From contig OZ020267.1 in the NCBI GenBank assembly GCA_963971225.1, positions 95,531,648-95,595,647 of the forward strand: 64,000 nucleotides of DNA, given 5' to 3'. Shown here piece after piece: positions 23,889 to 34,658 of this stretch. Below the pieces are notes generated by a model. The model did not search any database. It saw nothing but the letters and a program-made list of their open reading frames with translations, and was not told where the DNA came from. Made by a program: the position numbers and the translations under genes. How positions within the stretch are numbered: the stretch's first letter is position 1; each line of letters starts with the position of its first letter. The DNA is from Melieria omissa (Eukaryota; Arthropoda; Insecta; Diptera; Ulidiidae).

Positions 23889-26800
23889 CTATAAGTGTGT
23901 GAGAGAAAGAGAGGACGACAGAAAGCGGGGAGAGGTAAAAATTGGGAGAGAGGGAGGGGTGAAATACGTGATGTGAAGCAATGACAGAGAGAATAAGAGC
24001 CGCAGAGGGAAAGTGATGGAATGGAATGGAATGGAGGAGAAATGTCATTAAAAGGTGAATATAGAAAGGGATAAAAGAAGATTGGAAAAGGAAGACATAT
24101 TTGGAAATTGGTAAGGAGAAATAAGTAGGCAGAAATAATAAAATTAAAAAATACGATCAAACATAAAAATCAATGGGAGTTAAAAAAAGTTGGAGAAAAA
24201 TATTAAATGAAAACAAGGAGTAGGTAGGGTTAAGATAGAATTTAAGTTAAAAAACAAATAAGTAGAAAAAAAAGAAGTGGGAAAGGAAGCGGAATAGGAA
24301 AGGTTAAAAGTGTTCAAAGAGAGCAAGAAAGGTTTAAAGTGTTCAAAACGATGAAGAAAACAATAAAGTTGAAAAATGGAAGAAAAAAGAATGTAGAAAA
24401 AAGGATGTAGGAAGAAGAAAAGTAGGAGAAAAATAAAAATAAGGAAAAAGCAGAGTTAGAATAGTAATGAAATATGGCAAAGAATGAAATGGAATGGCAT
24501 TTAGCAAATTCGATAAGGCAGGAAATGGTGTTATAAATAAAGTTATATTTGGAGGATGAGATTTGAAGGATCGATAGGCAAATAACGAAAGAAGTATTAG
24601 GAAAATAATTAAATGCGGCAAAGAATGGAATGTAATATGTAGAATATTAGTGGAAGACAGAAAATATGTTAGAGTGAGTAAAGTAATGATTGGGAGTATT
24701 GAGGATGTGATAATTGAATATGAGAGAAATTAATTAAATGAGCAGAAAGTAAAATATTTTGAAGTGAAGGAATAAAGAGTGAAAGAATGGCAGTAAGAAA
24801 CGATAAGTAGGAGAAATATAATGTCGGAGAAAAAGAGGTAATAGAATAAGTATCGTAGAAAGATGTTGTATAAAATTTGAACATTGTTTAAAAGTATGAA
24901 TTAATAGAATAAGTTTTGGAGACGAGAAATTTTGTATGAAAAATTATATGGAATTTAGACATGAAGTGAGAAATTAGAAAGACAGAAATTGCAATTACAA
25001 AAAGATTTTAGAAACGATGAAAAATAAATAAATAAAAATAAATAAATAAATAAATAAGAATCAGAAGTAAATTTAAAGTATGAAAATTAAATAATGAAGA
25101 ATGAAGTAAAGAATGGATATAAAGAGAACAATTTATGTGAGGAATAAAGAAGAAGATAACGAAAATTGCATGAAATGCAAAAATAAGAAATTAAAGAAAA
25201 ACAATAAAGTTATCGAGATGTAAATGAATATGTCAGTGAATCGAGAATCGAGAAAAAATTGCGCATATAAAGGTAGTGAGATAAAAATAAAGACAAATTG
25301 GGTAAATATTTTACATTTTATTTTATCGTTAGGTCAAAGCGCGGAAAGTTAAAAAAGGAACACCAGCAAGAAAGGTAACAACACGTGGAATAAGTTTTGG
25401 TAGGAAAGAAACAGAGCGAGAAAGATTCAACTGTTAGTAAACCAATAAAAGTGTAGAAATAGATTATTTATATTTTTACACATGAAATTATGAATAGTGA
25501 TAGATACAAGTTGAGTAAATTTTTAATACATGTTTATACTAAATTAAATATATCAAAGTAGAAATGTAAGGTATACTAAATATTTCATAAATTTGAGTTT
25601 ATTGTTCTACCTAAACTTAGTTTGATTAGGACAACGAGTGACGTCCAATAACCAATAACTATGCACTTTACAGTTCTAAATAATATAACAAAATTAAGTC
25701 TAAAGATATCGAAATTTCTAGAATAGAAAGACTCAACTTTTAGTCGGTGCCTAGTTTATACTATATTTGTAACGATTGGCCAATAACGAGAACTCGATGC
25801 AGTGGCACACTCAGGATATAATTTTAGGATGGGAAGGTGGGACTTTTGAGCTCAATACGAGGGGTTAAACCCTCTGCCCCTCCATGTGCGCGCCACTGAT
25901 TGATTGTTATAGATTTTTTTGAACAGTAAATGTACACTAGCACGGAGCGGCACTACGACGCTGTTTACTGAGTAACTTTCAACAGTTTACTAGCTAACGG
26001 TACTTGGCTACAGGGTGTTTACTTAATCGACTACCTACGTATTACAGTTGAAGTTGGCTACGCTAAATTGTTGGCAAATGTTTCGATAGAAGTTTTCTAG
26101 CCTACTTTTGAAGTACTTATTTATGAAGTTGTGTGTGTGTTGAGTGTGTGTGTGTGTGTATGGTGCACGTGCTAATAGTTAAATGGTAATGTATAACAAC
26201 GATAACATACCTCGATGTATCAATAAACATTGTTCGACTAATTGACGCGCCAGCGCCACTTTGCATTCGTGCATTTCGACGAGCTGAGTGTCGGCGCGCT
26301 CGATGGCCGCGTACAACTTGCAGCGCATCTCGATTGAATCACAGTCAACCAGTGCGGCGCTGAACGTCCAGAACCATTCCAATTTCTGGGTTTCTTCGCA
26401 CACGCTGCACGCCAAAATATCGGCGCCGCTATTCTCGGGCGAGTTATAGAATGAGCTGCGCCACCAGCGCAAATTGCGCGTGCACTTCAGTTGGCCGTCG
26501 GCTGGTGTGAAAATTTGCATACAATTTGGATTATCACAGCGATAGCGATGAAATTTATGCTGAAATTTGTCGGCGTTCAATGCAGTTTTCAATTTTTATA
26601 TATTTAGATATAATATTAAAAAAATATATATCAGTTTTGATTTTGCAAATTATGGGTTTGCCGCAAAGAAAATCGTTTGGTGCGCAACAGAGTGCGTTGG
26701 AGGTGGAGAAAGAGACAGAAACAGATACAGAGAACGAGAGAGAAAGATAAAAGAGATCGATAGCATGAGTTATGAGTGAAGTGTGCTCTAGTTTTGCGGT

Positions 26801-29800
26801 TAATTAAGAACTTGTTCGTGAGTTAAGGCAATGAAAACTCAACTGCCACACAAACAAACGAAGCAAACAAAACGGCGCACACTGGGGTAATTCATGCCGA
26901 TTTTGGCGATTAATTCACCCGGACTATTTAGACATGAAAAAAGTATTAGACTTAGTTAATTATAGATAAAGAAGTAAAAAATAAATGTATTTGAACATAC
27001 GTTAGTGGAGTTTTTTTTTATTTATGACCAAAAATGCAAAATTGTTACAAAAGGGAATACAGAATTCCTCGCTTATTTATGAATTACTATCGGAATCATC
27101 ATCGTATTCACCCACGCTTTCACCTTCGCATCCATCGTTATCATCATGATCATCATTGTTCATATCATCGCGTTCTTCTTCCGCAATTAGCAACAAATCT
27201 AATGGTTCCCTTGTCATGCGCGTAACTGCTTTATGCGGAAATTTCGTTTCTGTCGATATAATGGGATCAGAATTTATAAGCAGTCTATTTAGAACGTTTT
27301 CGTTGGTTTTTTCTCGGCTACTTTTTCCAGAAAAATATTTCCTGAAAGCCTTAAAATCTTTATGTCTCGCTTCCCGCGCTTCTACCGATTCGCAACAAGG
27401 CGTGAGCTATGACCTCTGGTCCATTAATTAAATATTTATGAACAGTCGTAGGCATGTTATACCAGGGATAGTACTCGACGAAAGATTTGGCACAATTTAA
27501 GGCAAAGAGTTGGTCATTATATAATAAAGACTTTAACGAGTATACCAAAATAACACTGGATTTCGTTCCTAAATGAAAACAACCACCTTTTTTAATACCT
27601 TGAAAAAGTAGTCTTTTGCAGTTACCCTTTAACTAATTAGTTTAATACACATCACTGCGGTTATTTCAATCGATTATACATAAGTAATACAAACAATAGC
27701 AATGCCCAATACTGCAACTTCTGATAAATAAGGTCAGCTGACCTAGTTTTGCACACACCCTACCACAAAGACAAATAAAATAATCTAAGATATCGAAGTT
27801 TTATTTGGTTCTGCATCATTTGAGATGATTTTGTATTGTGTTTCATAAATATCTTAAAAACCAAAAATACTTACGTGTCGCGATATCCCGCCTTATATGT
27901 CGCCTAATATGCTGGTTAATATAAATCTAACGTGCCGGCCCCGTAATGTAGGTTAAAAAGCATAAAGAAATACTAAAAACCATACATTGAACAACAAAAA
28001 CACTAACATAAAACATGTCGCTTCTTGCTTTTCTCATATTTTTTGCATTTACATTTATTTTTTGTCTTTCCTTTCACGGACAGCGTGCATATTTTGCCAA
28101 GACTTCACATACAAAAATCGAAATGCTGCAAAAGTGCGCAACAATAGCGCAACTTTTTTTTTGTAGAAAGTTGCTAGAATATCCACAGATTACGATTATG
28201 ACAATATTTTAGGTGAACATCACTGAACAAACAACTATATGTCTATGAATAGGGCCAAAATAAGGCAGTTTTTAGGCTTTTTAAAAAAAAAATAACAAAA
28301 ATATTTACGAACACTTAAAAAAAAAAAAAAAATTTGTATTTCAATACTTAAATACGTGAACAAGAACCCTCCATCATCAGTTTTATGCTACTTTAAAAAC
28401 TTGTAAAATAAATTTGATTTAAATAATTGAAAAATTCACGTTTCACGCTGTTCGCACGTCAAATGAAAATAAATGTCAACTTTCAGAGTGCTTTGCGGGA
28501 AAACGGTAAACTATTTTGCAACAACTCTTTCACGTAGTGATGCAGAATTGTATCCACTTTAACCCGGTACCAAAAACATATCTGTATCTTTATTTTTCGT
28601 TTTTGAATTAATCGCCACTTTACTTATATATTACCCCAGTGTGCGGCGTTTGAGTTTTTATGCGATTGAGACATAGGACATAGGACACTTTTGAATAACA
28701 TAGGCACTGATGAGGCAGTGTTGGGCAAAACCAAGATGCAAGTGATTGAAATGTTATGAAGCGAAAGGATGAATAATTTTTTAGGTTATGTAAATGCGAA
28801 AACTATTTTGTCTCGGTAACAAGGAAGAGAAGAGCAGCTCGATGCGCATAGTCATCGACTCACAAAGGAAAAGAACAAAATCAGGAATTTAGGAACCTGG
28901 AGCGGAACAAAGAGTACAATGAGCCAAGATCGTTGAATTCGTTTCTTCTCTGCGCAGACATTGCAACAATTTATGAGATGTCAGTAAACGTAGAGTAGTG
29001 TACAAGTAAATATTAATACCTGCATGCGTGAAAACTGATAGCAGCAACATAAAGAATTTGGATAACATTTAAGAAATATTACAAAACAGGACACAACTAA
29101 TTTCTTCACTAATGTGCACACATATTTACATGGAAATAGAGTGAGGCAAGCATGCAACTAGTAAGCATCTGAATTTCAAATCATCCCGAAAGTATACCAT
29201 TCATGTGCAGGCATTGCCAGCAAGTTTCGTTCTTTCACTCTAAAGCAAAATCAAATGCTGGCATACTTTCAGGCTGGCAGTTGATCAATTCAAAAGTTCA
29301 CAGATTGTCCATAGGCCTGCTGACAGTTGAGCAAGTTTCAATACTACAGCGAAACATTGGACTTATGTACATAAAGCGGAACTAAAGTACAAGAGCTCAC
29401 ATTGACCTGTGGATAGTAAAGTATAGATTGTAAAGTGGATAGTAAGGTAGGTGTTTACATAAAAGAGAAGGAAACGAGACACCCATTCATAGGAAAATTG
29501 TTACATGTATCATTTGCAAGAACGTTTCGATATTCTTTATGGCCTAAAAGTATGCAATGCATTTTCAGCACATTCTAACTAAAACATCAAAATTACCAAC
29601 TTCCAATTTACACACGCACACAACAAAACACCTGCATCGAACACAAATGCAAGCAGCACACAAACATACAACCTATACAACAACACATACAACAACAGCA
29701 AAAACCACAGCAGTGAGCCGTGGTGCATTTTGGCATTATTGAATTCAACTGGATGTGATTGCATTGCTCTACTGAGTACTGGTTGTGGCACTTACAAAAT

Positions 29801-32800
29801 CCTCATCCGGATGGGGGCGAGAGCACTTGTCGCACTTGCAGTCGATGCCGCGCAACTTTAGCTCCTGTTGGCGCGTCTCGTACAGCGATTGTCGGTAGTT
29901 GCTGTTGGCGAAGCAGTTGGTCAGGCATGTGCCCACCGTTACATCGGCTGTCGCGTATGCAGTCAGCTGGCGGCCGCAGAATTTGCGATACAGCACGCCA
30001 GCGCACGAGTGTCGGCACACGCTGAGCGTTTGCGGGTAGACCGCGTACGCCACGTTGGCCACGTCGCCAGCCAGCAGATGGAGCTGTCCCTGGTGCACGT
30101 GCTTGATGCCCGACCACAGCGTGTACTCGTCGGCGGGCGTGAGCACTTGCGGATCGGCGGGTAGCACGAAGGACGGGCAGTGTATGAGATTCTTGTGTCG
30201 CAGCTGGCTCATGTGGCGGAGCAGCAGCGCCGCTGATAGCAGCACCCAGTCGCTGCGCGTCAGTTTCGTTGTGGCGGGCATCAACTTGTCCAGATGCTCG
30301 TAGAAGTCGGTGCACTCGGCCAAGTAGATGGCTAGAATGTGCGCGACGACGGCGAACGAGATGGTCGTCTCCAGGTCGCCGCGGTCCATGTGCGCCTCGA
30401 GGCGCAATAGCGCCGAGTAGGGAATGTCTGTACGCTCGGTGAGGATGCCGTTGAAGGCGTTCCACATCTTGTTGACAGTGGGCCGCTTGCGACAGTGCGG
30501 CACCACTTGCGGCAGCCCGGTGACGAGCATGCGAAAGGCCAGCTGCAGCATGCGCGGCTTGGAGAAGCACTCGGCAAACTCCTCGAACAGCTCGATCTGA
30601 TGCGCGAAGCACTCGAGCACGTGTGTGGAAGCGTGTTGGTTGCGGCACTTGCGCGAGCAATAGACGGCGCTGCGGTTGGCGCAATGCAGGCAGGGAACCG
30701 GCACGAACTGGGTGGCGGCGCAGTTGTCGCAGATGCGCGACTGTCCGCTCGGCACGAACACAGCGGCCTCCTCGCTTAGTACCGGCGTGTAAGCGGCAAT
30801 GTCACACACGGCGCGCACGGACGCGCCCTTGTTCGTTGTTATAATGTTCGAATTGTCCGGCCAGGCGCTGTAAAAGGGCGAACGATATATTGGTAGTTAT
30901 TGCAGTTGTTGTTGTTGTGTTGGGGGCACTTACACTTCGTAGACCTTTTGATTGACGTTAGCGTGCAGCTGGCTTTCGTCCGTCTGCACGCCCATCTCGA
31001 CTTTTGCGGACTTCTGGACCTCGCATTCGTGCCAGAGCTCGTGCGTTCGCTTCTCGAACGGCTCAGACAGCTCCATGTGCAGCAGCTCGTGCACGTGCAG
31101 TTCGCAGAGTGTGAAGTTTCGCAGCTTTAAGGCACAAGCGGCTTGGCGTAGTTTGATCAGTGCGTGGTACTCTTCCGGATAGCCCAGTTCCAGGGCGCTG
31201 AGGCAGTCGTCGTACGCTTGCTGCGCGCACACGCAGTGCCCGACGGGGCGGGGGTGCAAAGAGAACAATTAGCTCACGTTTACCAATCAAAACAAACAAA
31301 CGAAAGTACGCAAGGAGAGTGTGCGGGCAGACTCAAAGGCGCGAAACAAAGCCAAAGTGAGGAGGAAAAATGCGATAATAACAAACCGCAAGTTGGTCAT
31401 CGCAGCGCGATGTGTGAAGGCCGTTGGCCCTCTGCGCCGCACACTCCACTGTTGCTGTACATACCTCATACATGCCGCAATCGTGCAGCACGGTCGAGCG
31501 ATTGGCGTGCGCCATGGCGGCCGTTATGGAGTCGCCGTCGTCGTTGACGGGCGCTAGAAACATGGCCTCGGTGTACAGATCGCATGCCTTGAGTGGGTGG
31601 TGCTCCTTGCGGTAGCTGTTGTTGCCCGCCTCGCGCACGCTGCCCGACTCCTCAACGGACTTGAACGACTCCGTCTGGACGTACAGCTGTTGAAACCACT
31701 CGAGCACTTGGGCCCTGCGAACGAAATGGAAGCGTATTCAAGTAATGCAAATGTAGCACAAGATTTGCATAATCATTGCATTAGCCAGCGGGAGGGAAAA
31801 GAAGGCTTTCGTTGTGTTGCTGTTCGAGTGCCATGAAGATATGAGACATTTTGACATTTAATTCTAGAAAGTTCAGTAGTGAGCTAGAATTGCGTCAAGC
31901 AATTTGTGAATTTCGCTCCTACGAGCAGTTAGGATCGTTGTGCGTAGGGAATAGCTGCCCTGCCGCTTTTGTTTCATTTCAAGAAATTATGGGACTGGGA
32001 CTTAACTGACGACTCACCGCTGTGTGTTTGAACAAACTGGTGTGTTGGACAACTGGTTCCATGGGGCGGAAAAAGGTAAAACTGTATGCGGGAACCTTTT
32101 GAAAAGCAACTGATGAATAAAATTTTTCGTGGCTGTGTGAGGTTCACAAGTCCGTGAACAGTACCCAGCAATTACATTCACCTTTCGCATCACCATAATT
32201 CATAGTAATTTGCCACTACAGCGCATTGTTCGATGTTATGAAAGCGCAATGCACTCTTCTTGAAGTACGTAGCGACGGGCGAATCGAGGGTGGCGAATCA
32301 AATTTCCAATTAACTGCTGGCAGAGCCAGACGCACAGCGCAGCGTCACACTCGGCATTTGCCAAAAGATAAATAAATGAGAACAGCCACAAAGTGCAACA
32401 ACAACAACAAACATTGTAACAAGCATAGTTAAAAGCAGGAACAACAACAAAAATCAATTTTAATTAATACGAAAACAATAATAAAAAATTCACGAAACGT
32501 TATGCATGCCAACTGTGCGCGCCTTGCACTCCGCCACTGCACTCCGCCAGCGCCAGCGTCATCCCCAGCCCCAGCCTCACCGCCAACCCACGTGACCTTA
32601 TTTTGATTTGTAATCAGACCGATGAGCCGACGAACGGCAAAAAGAGGCAAACAGACCGAAAAAGGCGCAGAGTAGAAAGACAGAAAATGTGCAAATGGTA
32701 AAAGCAAATTGCACGAACTGAGTGTGAGGCCTTTAGTGTGATGAAACGGTTAAAAAATGTAAAACTAAGTGAAAATAAGCACTAAAACAAAATTCATAAA

Positions 32801-34658
32801 TTTTAATAATTAGAAGGCATTTAACCAAATTAAAACTATTTTGAATTAGATGTTTAAATAAAGAAAATACAAATTGTAAATGAAAAATAAATAACACACG
32901 TATGTAAATAAATAAAAAAGATTAGTAAATAAAGTAGTAAATGTATAAAGAAAATTAAATTTTAAGAATTAGTTAAAAATAACATATGTATAAATAACAA
33001 AATAAGTAAATAAAATATTAAAAACAAAAACTGCACATAATTTATGTAATCGATTAATTTAAGTAAATTAAAACTGTTTTCGAATCATTATAAAAACATA
33101 ACAAATAAATACAGCTAAACATAGATTAAATCCAATTTTAAATTAAAAATTAGTAAAGAAAAAATAAAAAACAAATTTAACAAAACGCGTAACAATACAT
33201 TACAAAACATATAGTTATTAATAAAATATATGTATATGTAAACTATATAATTATTATTATTTTTTAAACCAAAACGTGATATAAAAATTCAAATAAAACA
33301 ATAAAAAACAAAAATCCAGAATTCATAAAAAGTATTTTATAATTATATATTTATATATTTTTATAATTATTATTTTTTTGTACTGGAATATTATTGTAAA
33401 TGTTATTTTCTATTTTTATTTTATTTATAAAATAGTACAAATAATTAATACTAATAGATTAAATCCAATCTTGAATTAAAAATTAATTAAGAAAAAAATT
33501 AAAATCAAAATTAAAAAATCACGTTACATATAAATATATAGTTACAAGTAAAATATATAGTTAAAATATAAACTTATTTTTTTTAAACAAAATCAAAAAG
33601 TATCATAAAAATTCAAATGAAATAATGGAAAAAATCCAGAACGAAATTTATTAAAAACAATAAAACAAAATACAAATAAACCAAGCATTAATAAAAATTC
33701 ATAATAATTGTGAAAACTATAGTTTAAAAAATTATGAATCATATTAATTTACACTAAAGATTTTTATTTGAATAAACACTTTTACTTTTGCAGTTTTACT
33801 AAATGACTTCATAATTATTGTAAATTAAACTCAATGGCGTACAGCAAATATCAAATAAATAAAACATAAAGAAGATTGAACTAAATCAAATTTGGAGTAT
33901 TATGAAACTTCACAAATTTTGTCTTTTATATGAAATAGAAAATTAAAGATAATATTAGATAATAAGACCGCGCTGCAAAACTTGAATCGCTGTACTAAAA
34001 TATTTGTCCGTTTGTCTCTGTTACATTTCTGGCACCTTCTGGGCCTTTCCGCTGCCATTAAATCCGCCCTGTCCATAACTGCTTACGTGTATTTCGCTCA
34101 CCTGAATTCCCTTTGTAGGTCAATGGCTGAGCCGCCCGCACTGCTGCAGGTGGCCAGCGGCGCACCGCCCACCGCGCCCACTTCCTCATCGGTGACCATT
34201 TCGCCACTGCTGCCCAGCGCCCCCAGTCCGCTGGTCATGCTGCCGCCGATACTGCCGCCACTGTTGGGCACCTCGTCCGCCATCGGCGCCTCGTCCGCCA
34301 ACGGCGGCTCGTCGCTGTCCGTCGGCATTTGCTGCCTCTGGTGTTGTGTCGGCAGCGGCGGCAGCTGCTGCTGGCTGTTGGTGCCGCAGCTCTTCGAGTG
34401 CTGCAGCGGATAGCGGCGTTTGTACTGGCGCTGCTTCTGGGGCGGCGTATGACCCAGACTATAGCTGCGGCTGTGGCTGTGCGGCGGCTGCTGTTGCTGC
34501 GTTTGGAGCTGCTCTTGGCTGCTCGGGCTCTGTAGCTGGTCGAGCGCGAACAAGTGCCGCTGCAGCTGCAGCTCGTCTTTGAATGTGAACTCATCGAGGT
34601 TGAGGCGCTCCAATTGGAATTCGATTAGATCACTGAGCGCCAGCAGCGACGAGGCCAT
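23581..34658 (-). CDS. SMYD4-like TPR/MYND/SET-domain protein, six exons
   Basis: Six coding exons (34102-34658, 31465-31714, 30934-31220, 29796-30867, 26211-26559, 23581-23888) join with GT..AG borders and consistent phases into 940 residues. The order of parts is: Gln/Pro/Ser-rich N-tail (1-185), TPR-like helices (about 190-350), N-terminal SET part GASVRAVCDIAAY (379-391), MYND zinc finger with C411, C414, C424, C427, C435, C439, H447 and C451, SET core (about 630-700), post-SET cysteines C708, C710 and C713, and a C-terminal helical region. This is the SMYD4 architecture. SMYD proteins methylate protein lysines, but here the usual NHSCxPN is RHSCAGV (R650) and the conserved active-site Tyr appears as F684. 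I therefore infer a binding or scaffold role. Flies have several SMYD4-type paralogues, so no symbol is given. Confidence 0.88.
23889..25300. repeat. 1.4-kb purine-rich tract in SMYD4-like intron 5
   Basis: The plus strand is overwhelmingly A and G for about 1.4 kb (gagagaaagagaggacgac at the start, then many gaaaaa, aagaag and ggaaag words). The gene's own RNA is therefore pyrimidine-rich here. A short (GGAAT)n run lies at 24016-24036, and related words (caaagaatg.aatggaat) recur about 130 bp apart near 24480 and 24610. No open frame is meaningful. Confidence 0.75.
25021..25058. repeat. (AAAT)n microsatellite
   Basis: About nine AAAT/AAATA units with one AAAAAT interruption, at the end of the purine-rich tract. 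Confidence 0.85.
25800..25898. mobile_element. 99-bp hAT-type miniature element
   Basis: The left end starts cagtggcacac. The right end, read in reverse, starts cagtggcgcgcac. Just inside is a mirrored ggggttaaaccc word. This end structure resembles the elements at 44410-44560 and 48750-49583. I do not see a convincing 8-bp target duplication (actcgatg versus attgattg), so the copy is probably old. It lies in intron 5 of the SMYD4-like gene. Confidence 0.5.
26211..26559 (-). CDS. SMYD4-like gene, exon 5 (C-terminal cysteine-containing helices)
   Basis: The acceptor is aatttcag|cataaa and the donor cgag|gtatgt. It begins HKFHRYRCDNPNCMQIF, a C-x4-C that may complete the post-SET zinc cluster. 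ADILACSVCEETQKLEWFWT follows, then helices rich in Glu and Leu. It starts in phase 0 directly after exon 4 and ends in phase 1. Confidence 0.87.
27077..27640 (-). pseudogene. Frameshifted TE-associated protein relic (unnamed arthropod family)
   Basis: The minus strand encodes a segment with YPWYNMPTTVHKYLINGPEV, then a one-base frame change near 27380. After it comes AREARHKDFKAFRKYFSGKS, then NRLLINSDPIIS and an Asp/Glu-rich tail to a stop at 27077. From memory, this order (W-x-x-MP-x-x-x-HK, EARNKDF-like, NRLL-x-SDP) recurs in a high-copy family of unnamed proteins in aphids and other arthropods, probably transposon-linked. That link is recalled, not searched. The frame is closed upstream by a stop near 27645. 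It sits in intron 4 of the SMYD4-like gene in the same orientation and has no start codon of its own. Confidence 0.5.
27731..27744. promoter_or_regulatory. Perfect AGGTCA palindrome (nuclear-receptor-type site)
   Basis: aggtcagctgacct is a perfect 14-bp palindrome: two AGGTCA half-sites inverted with a 2-bp centre. AGGTCA is the classical nuclear-receptor half-site. Function is inferred from sequence alone, and one such site could be chance. Confidence 0.35.
27745..29795. other. Rest of SMYD4-like intron 4, nothing recognised
   Basis: AT-rich intron sequence with an A16 run at 28317-28332, a short gacataggacataggac repeat near 28675 and a ggatagtaaag repeat near 29410-29445. From 29600 to 29710 it is CA-rich (acacaacaaaac, catacaacaacagc). 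No exon with matching phase was found. Confidence 0.5.
29796..30867 (-). CDS. SMYD4-like gene, exon 4 (split SET, MYND, post-SET)
   Basis: This is the main domain exon (residues 365-722). The MYND finger reads CDNC...CLHC...YCSRKC...HVLEC with all eight zinc ligands. The SET core follows, with YPQTLSVCRHSCAGVLYRKF and then VGTCLTNCFANSNYR, and the post-SET cysteines are in CKCDKC. Compared with the family pattern, the Asn before HSC, the Pro-Asn after it and the active-site Tyr are all replaced. Exon GC content is much higher than the surrounding introns. The donor gattt|gtaagt is in phase 0. Confidence 0.92.
30934..31220 (-). CDS. SMYD4-like gene, exon 3 (end of TPR region)
   Basis: The acceptor is gcgcag|caagcg and the donor gaagt|gtaagt. 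It continues the helical repeat directly from exon 2 (YDDCLSALELGYPEEYHALI, then LRQAACALKL). A charged linker follows towards the SET N-terminal segment. The 66-bp intron to exon 4 is the shortest in this gene. Confidence 0.88.
31465..31714 (-). CDS. SMYD4-like gene, exon 2 (TPR-like helices)
   Basis: The acceptor is ttcgcag|ggccc and the donor gag|gtatgt. It encodes the first TPR-like helices, including REAGNNSYRK, LYTEAMFLAP and AHANRSTVLHDCGMYE. This matches the SMYD4 pattern in which a growing-substrate TPR reads N-R-S-x-x-L-x-x-x-x-x-Y. It ends in phase 0. Confidence 0.88.
32720..33960. repeat. 1.2-kb extremely AT-rich block in SMYD4-like intron 1
   Basis: Almost pure A/T with short aaataaa, ttaaaaat and atatat words. 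Two stretches resemble each other: tagattaaatccaat.ttaaattaaaaatta near 33122 and again near 33455, about 330 bp apart. This suggests a decayed duplication. Composition alone would hide any older mobile element here. Confidence 0.65.
34102..34658 (-). CDS. SMYD4-like gene, coding exon 1 (residues 1-185)
   Basis: ATG at 34658 is the first in the frame. The segment begins MASSLLALSDLIEFQLERLN and then becomes low-complexity: Gln and His/Ser/Arg repeats, then Pro/Asp/Glu and Gly/Ser stretches. It is probably disordered and is longer than the N-tail of vertebrate SMYD4. It ends at a cag|gtgagc donor in phase 2. A piggyBac-like TTAACCCTTTC word lies just upstream at 34687. Confidence 0.8.

Noticed and set aside
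29759..31836. Long plus-strand and alternative-frame open frames over the SMYD4-like exons
   Set aside because: Shadows of the G+C-rich coding exons; the minus-strand MYND/SET reading is unambiguous.
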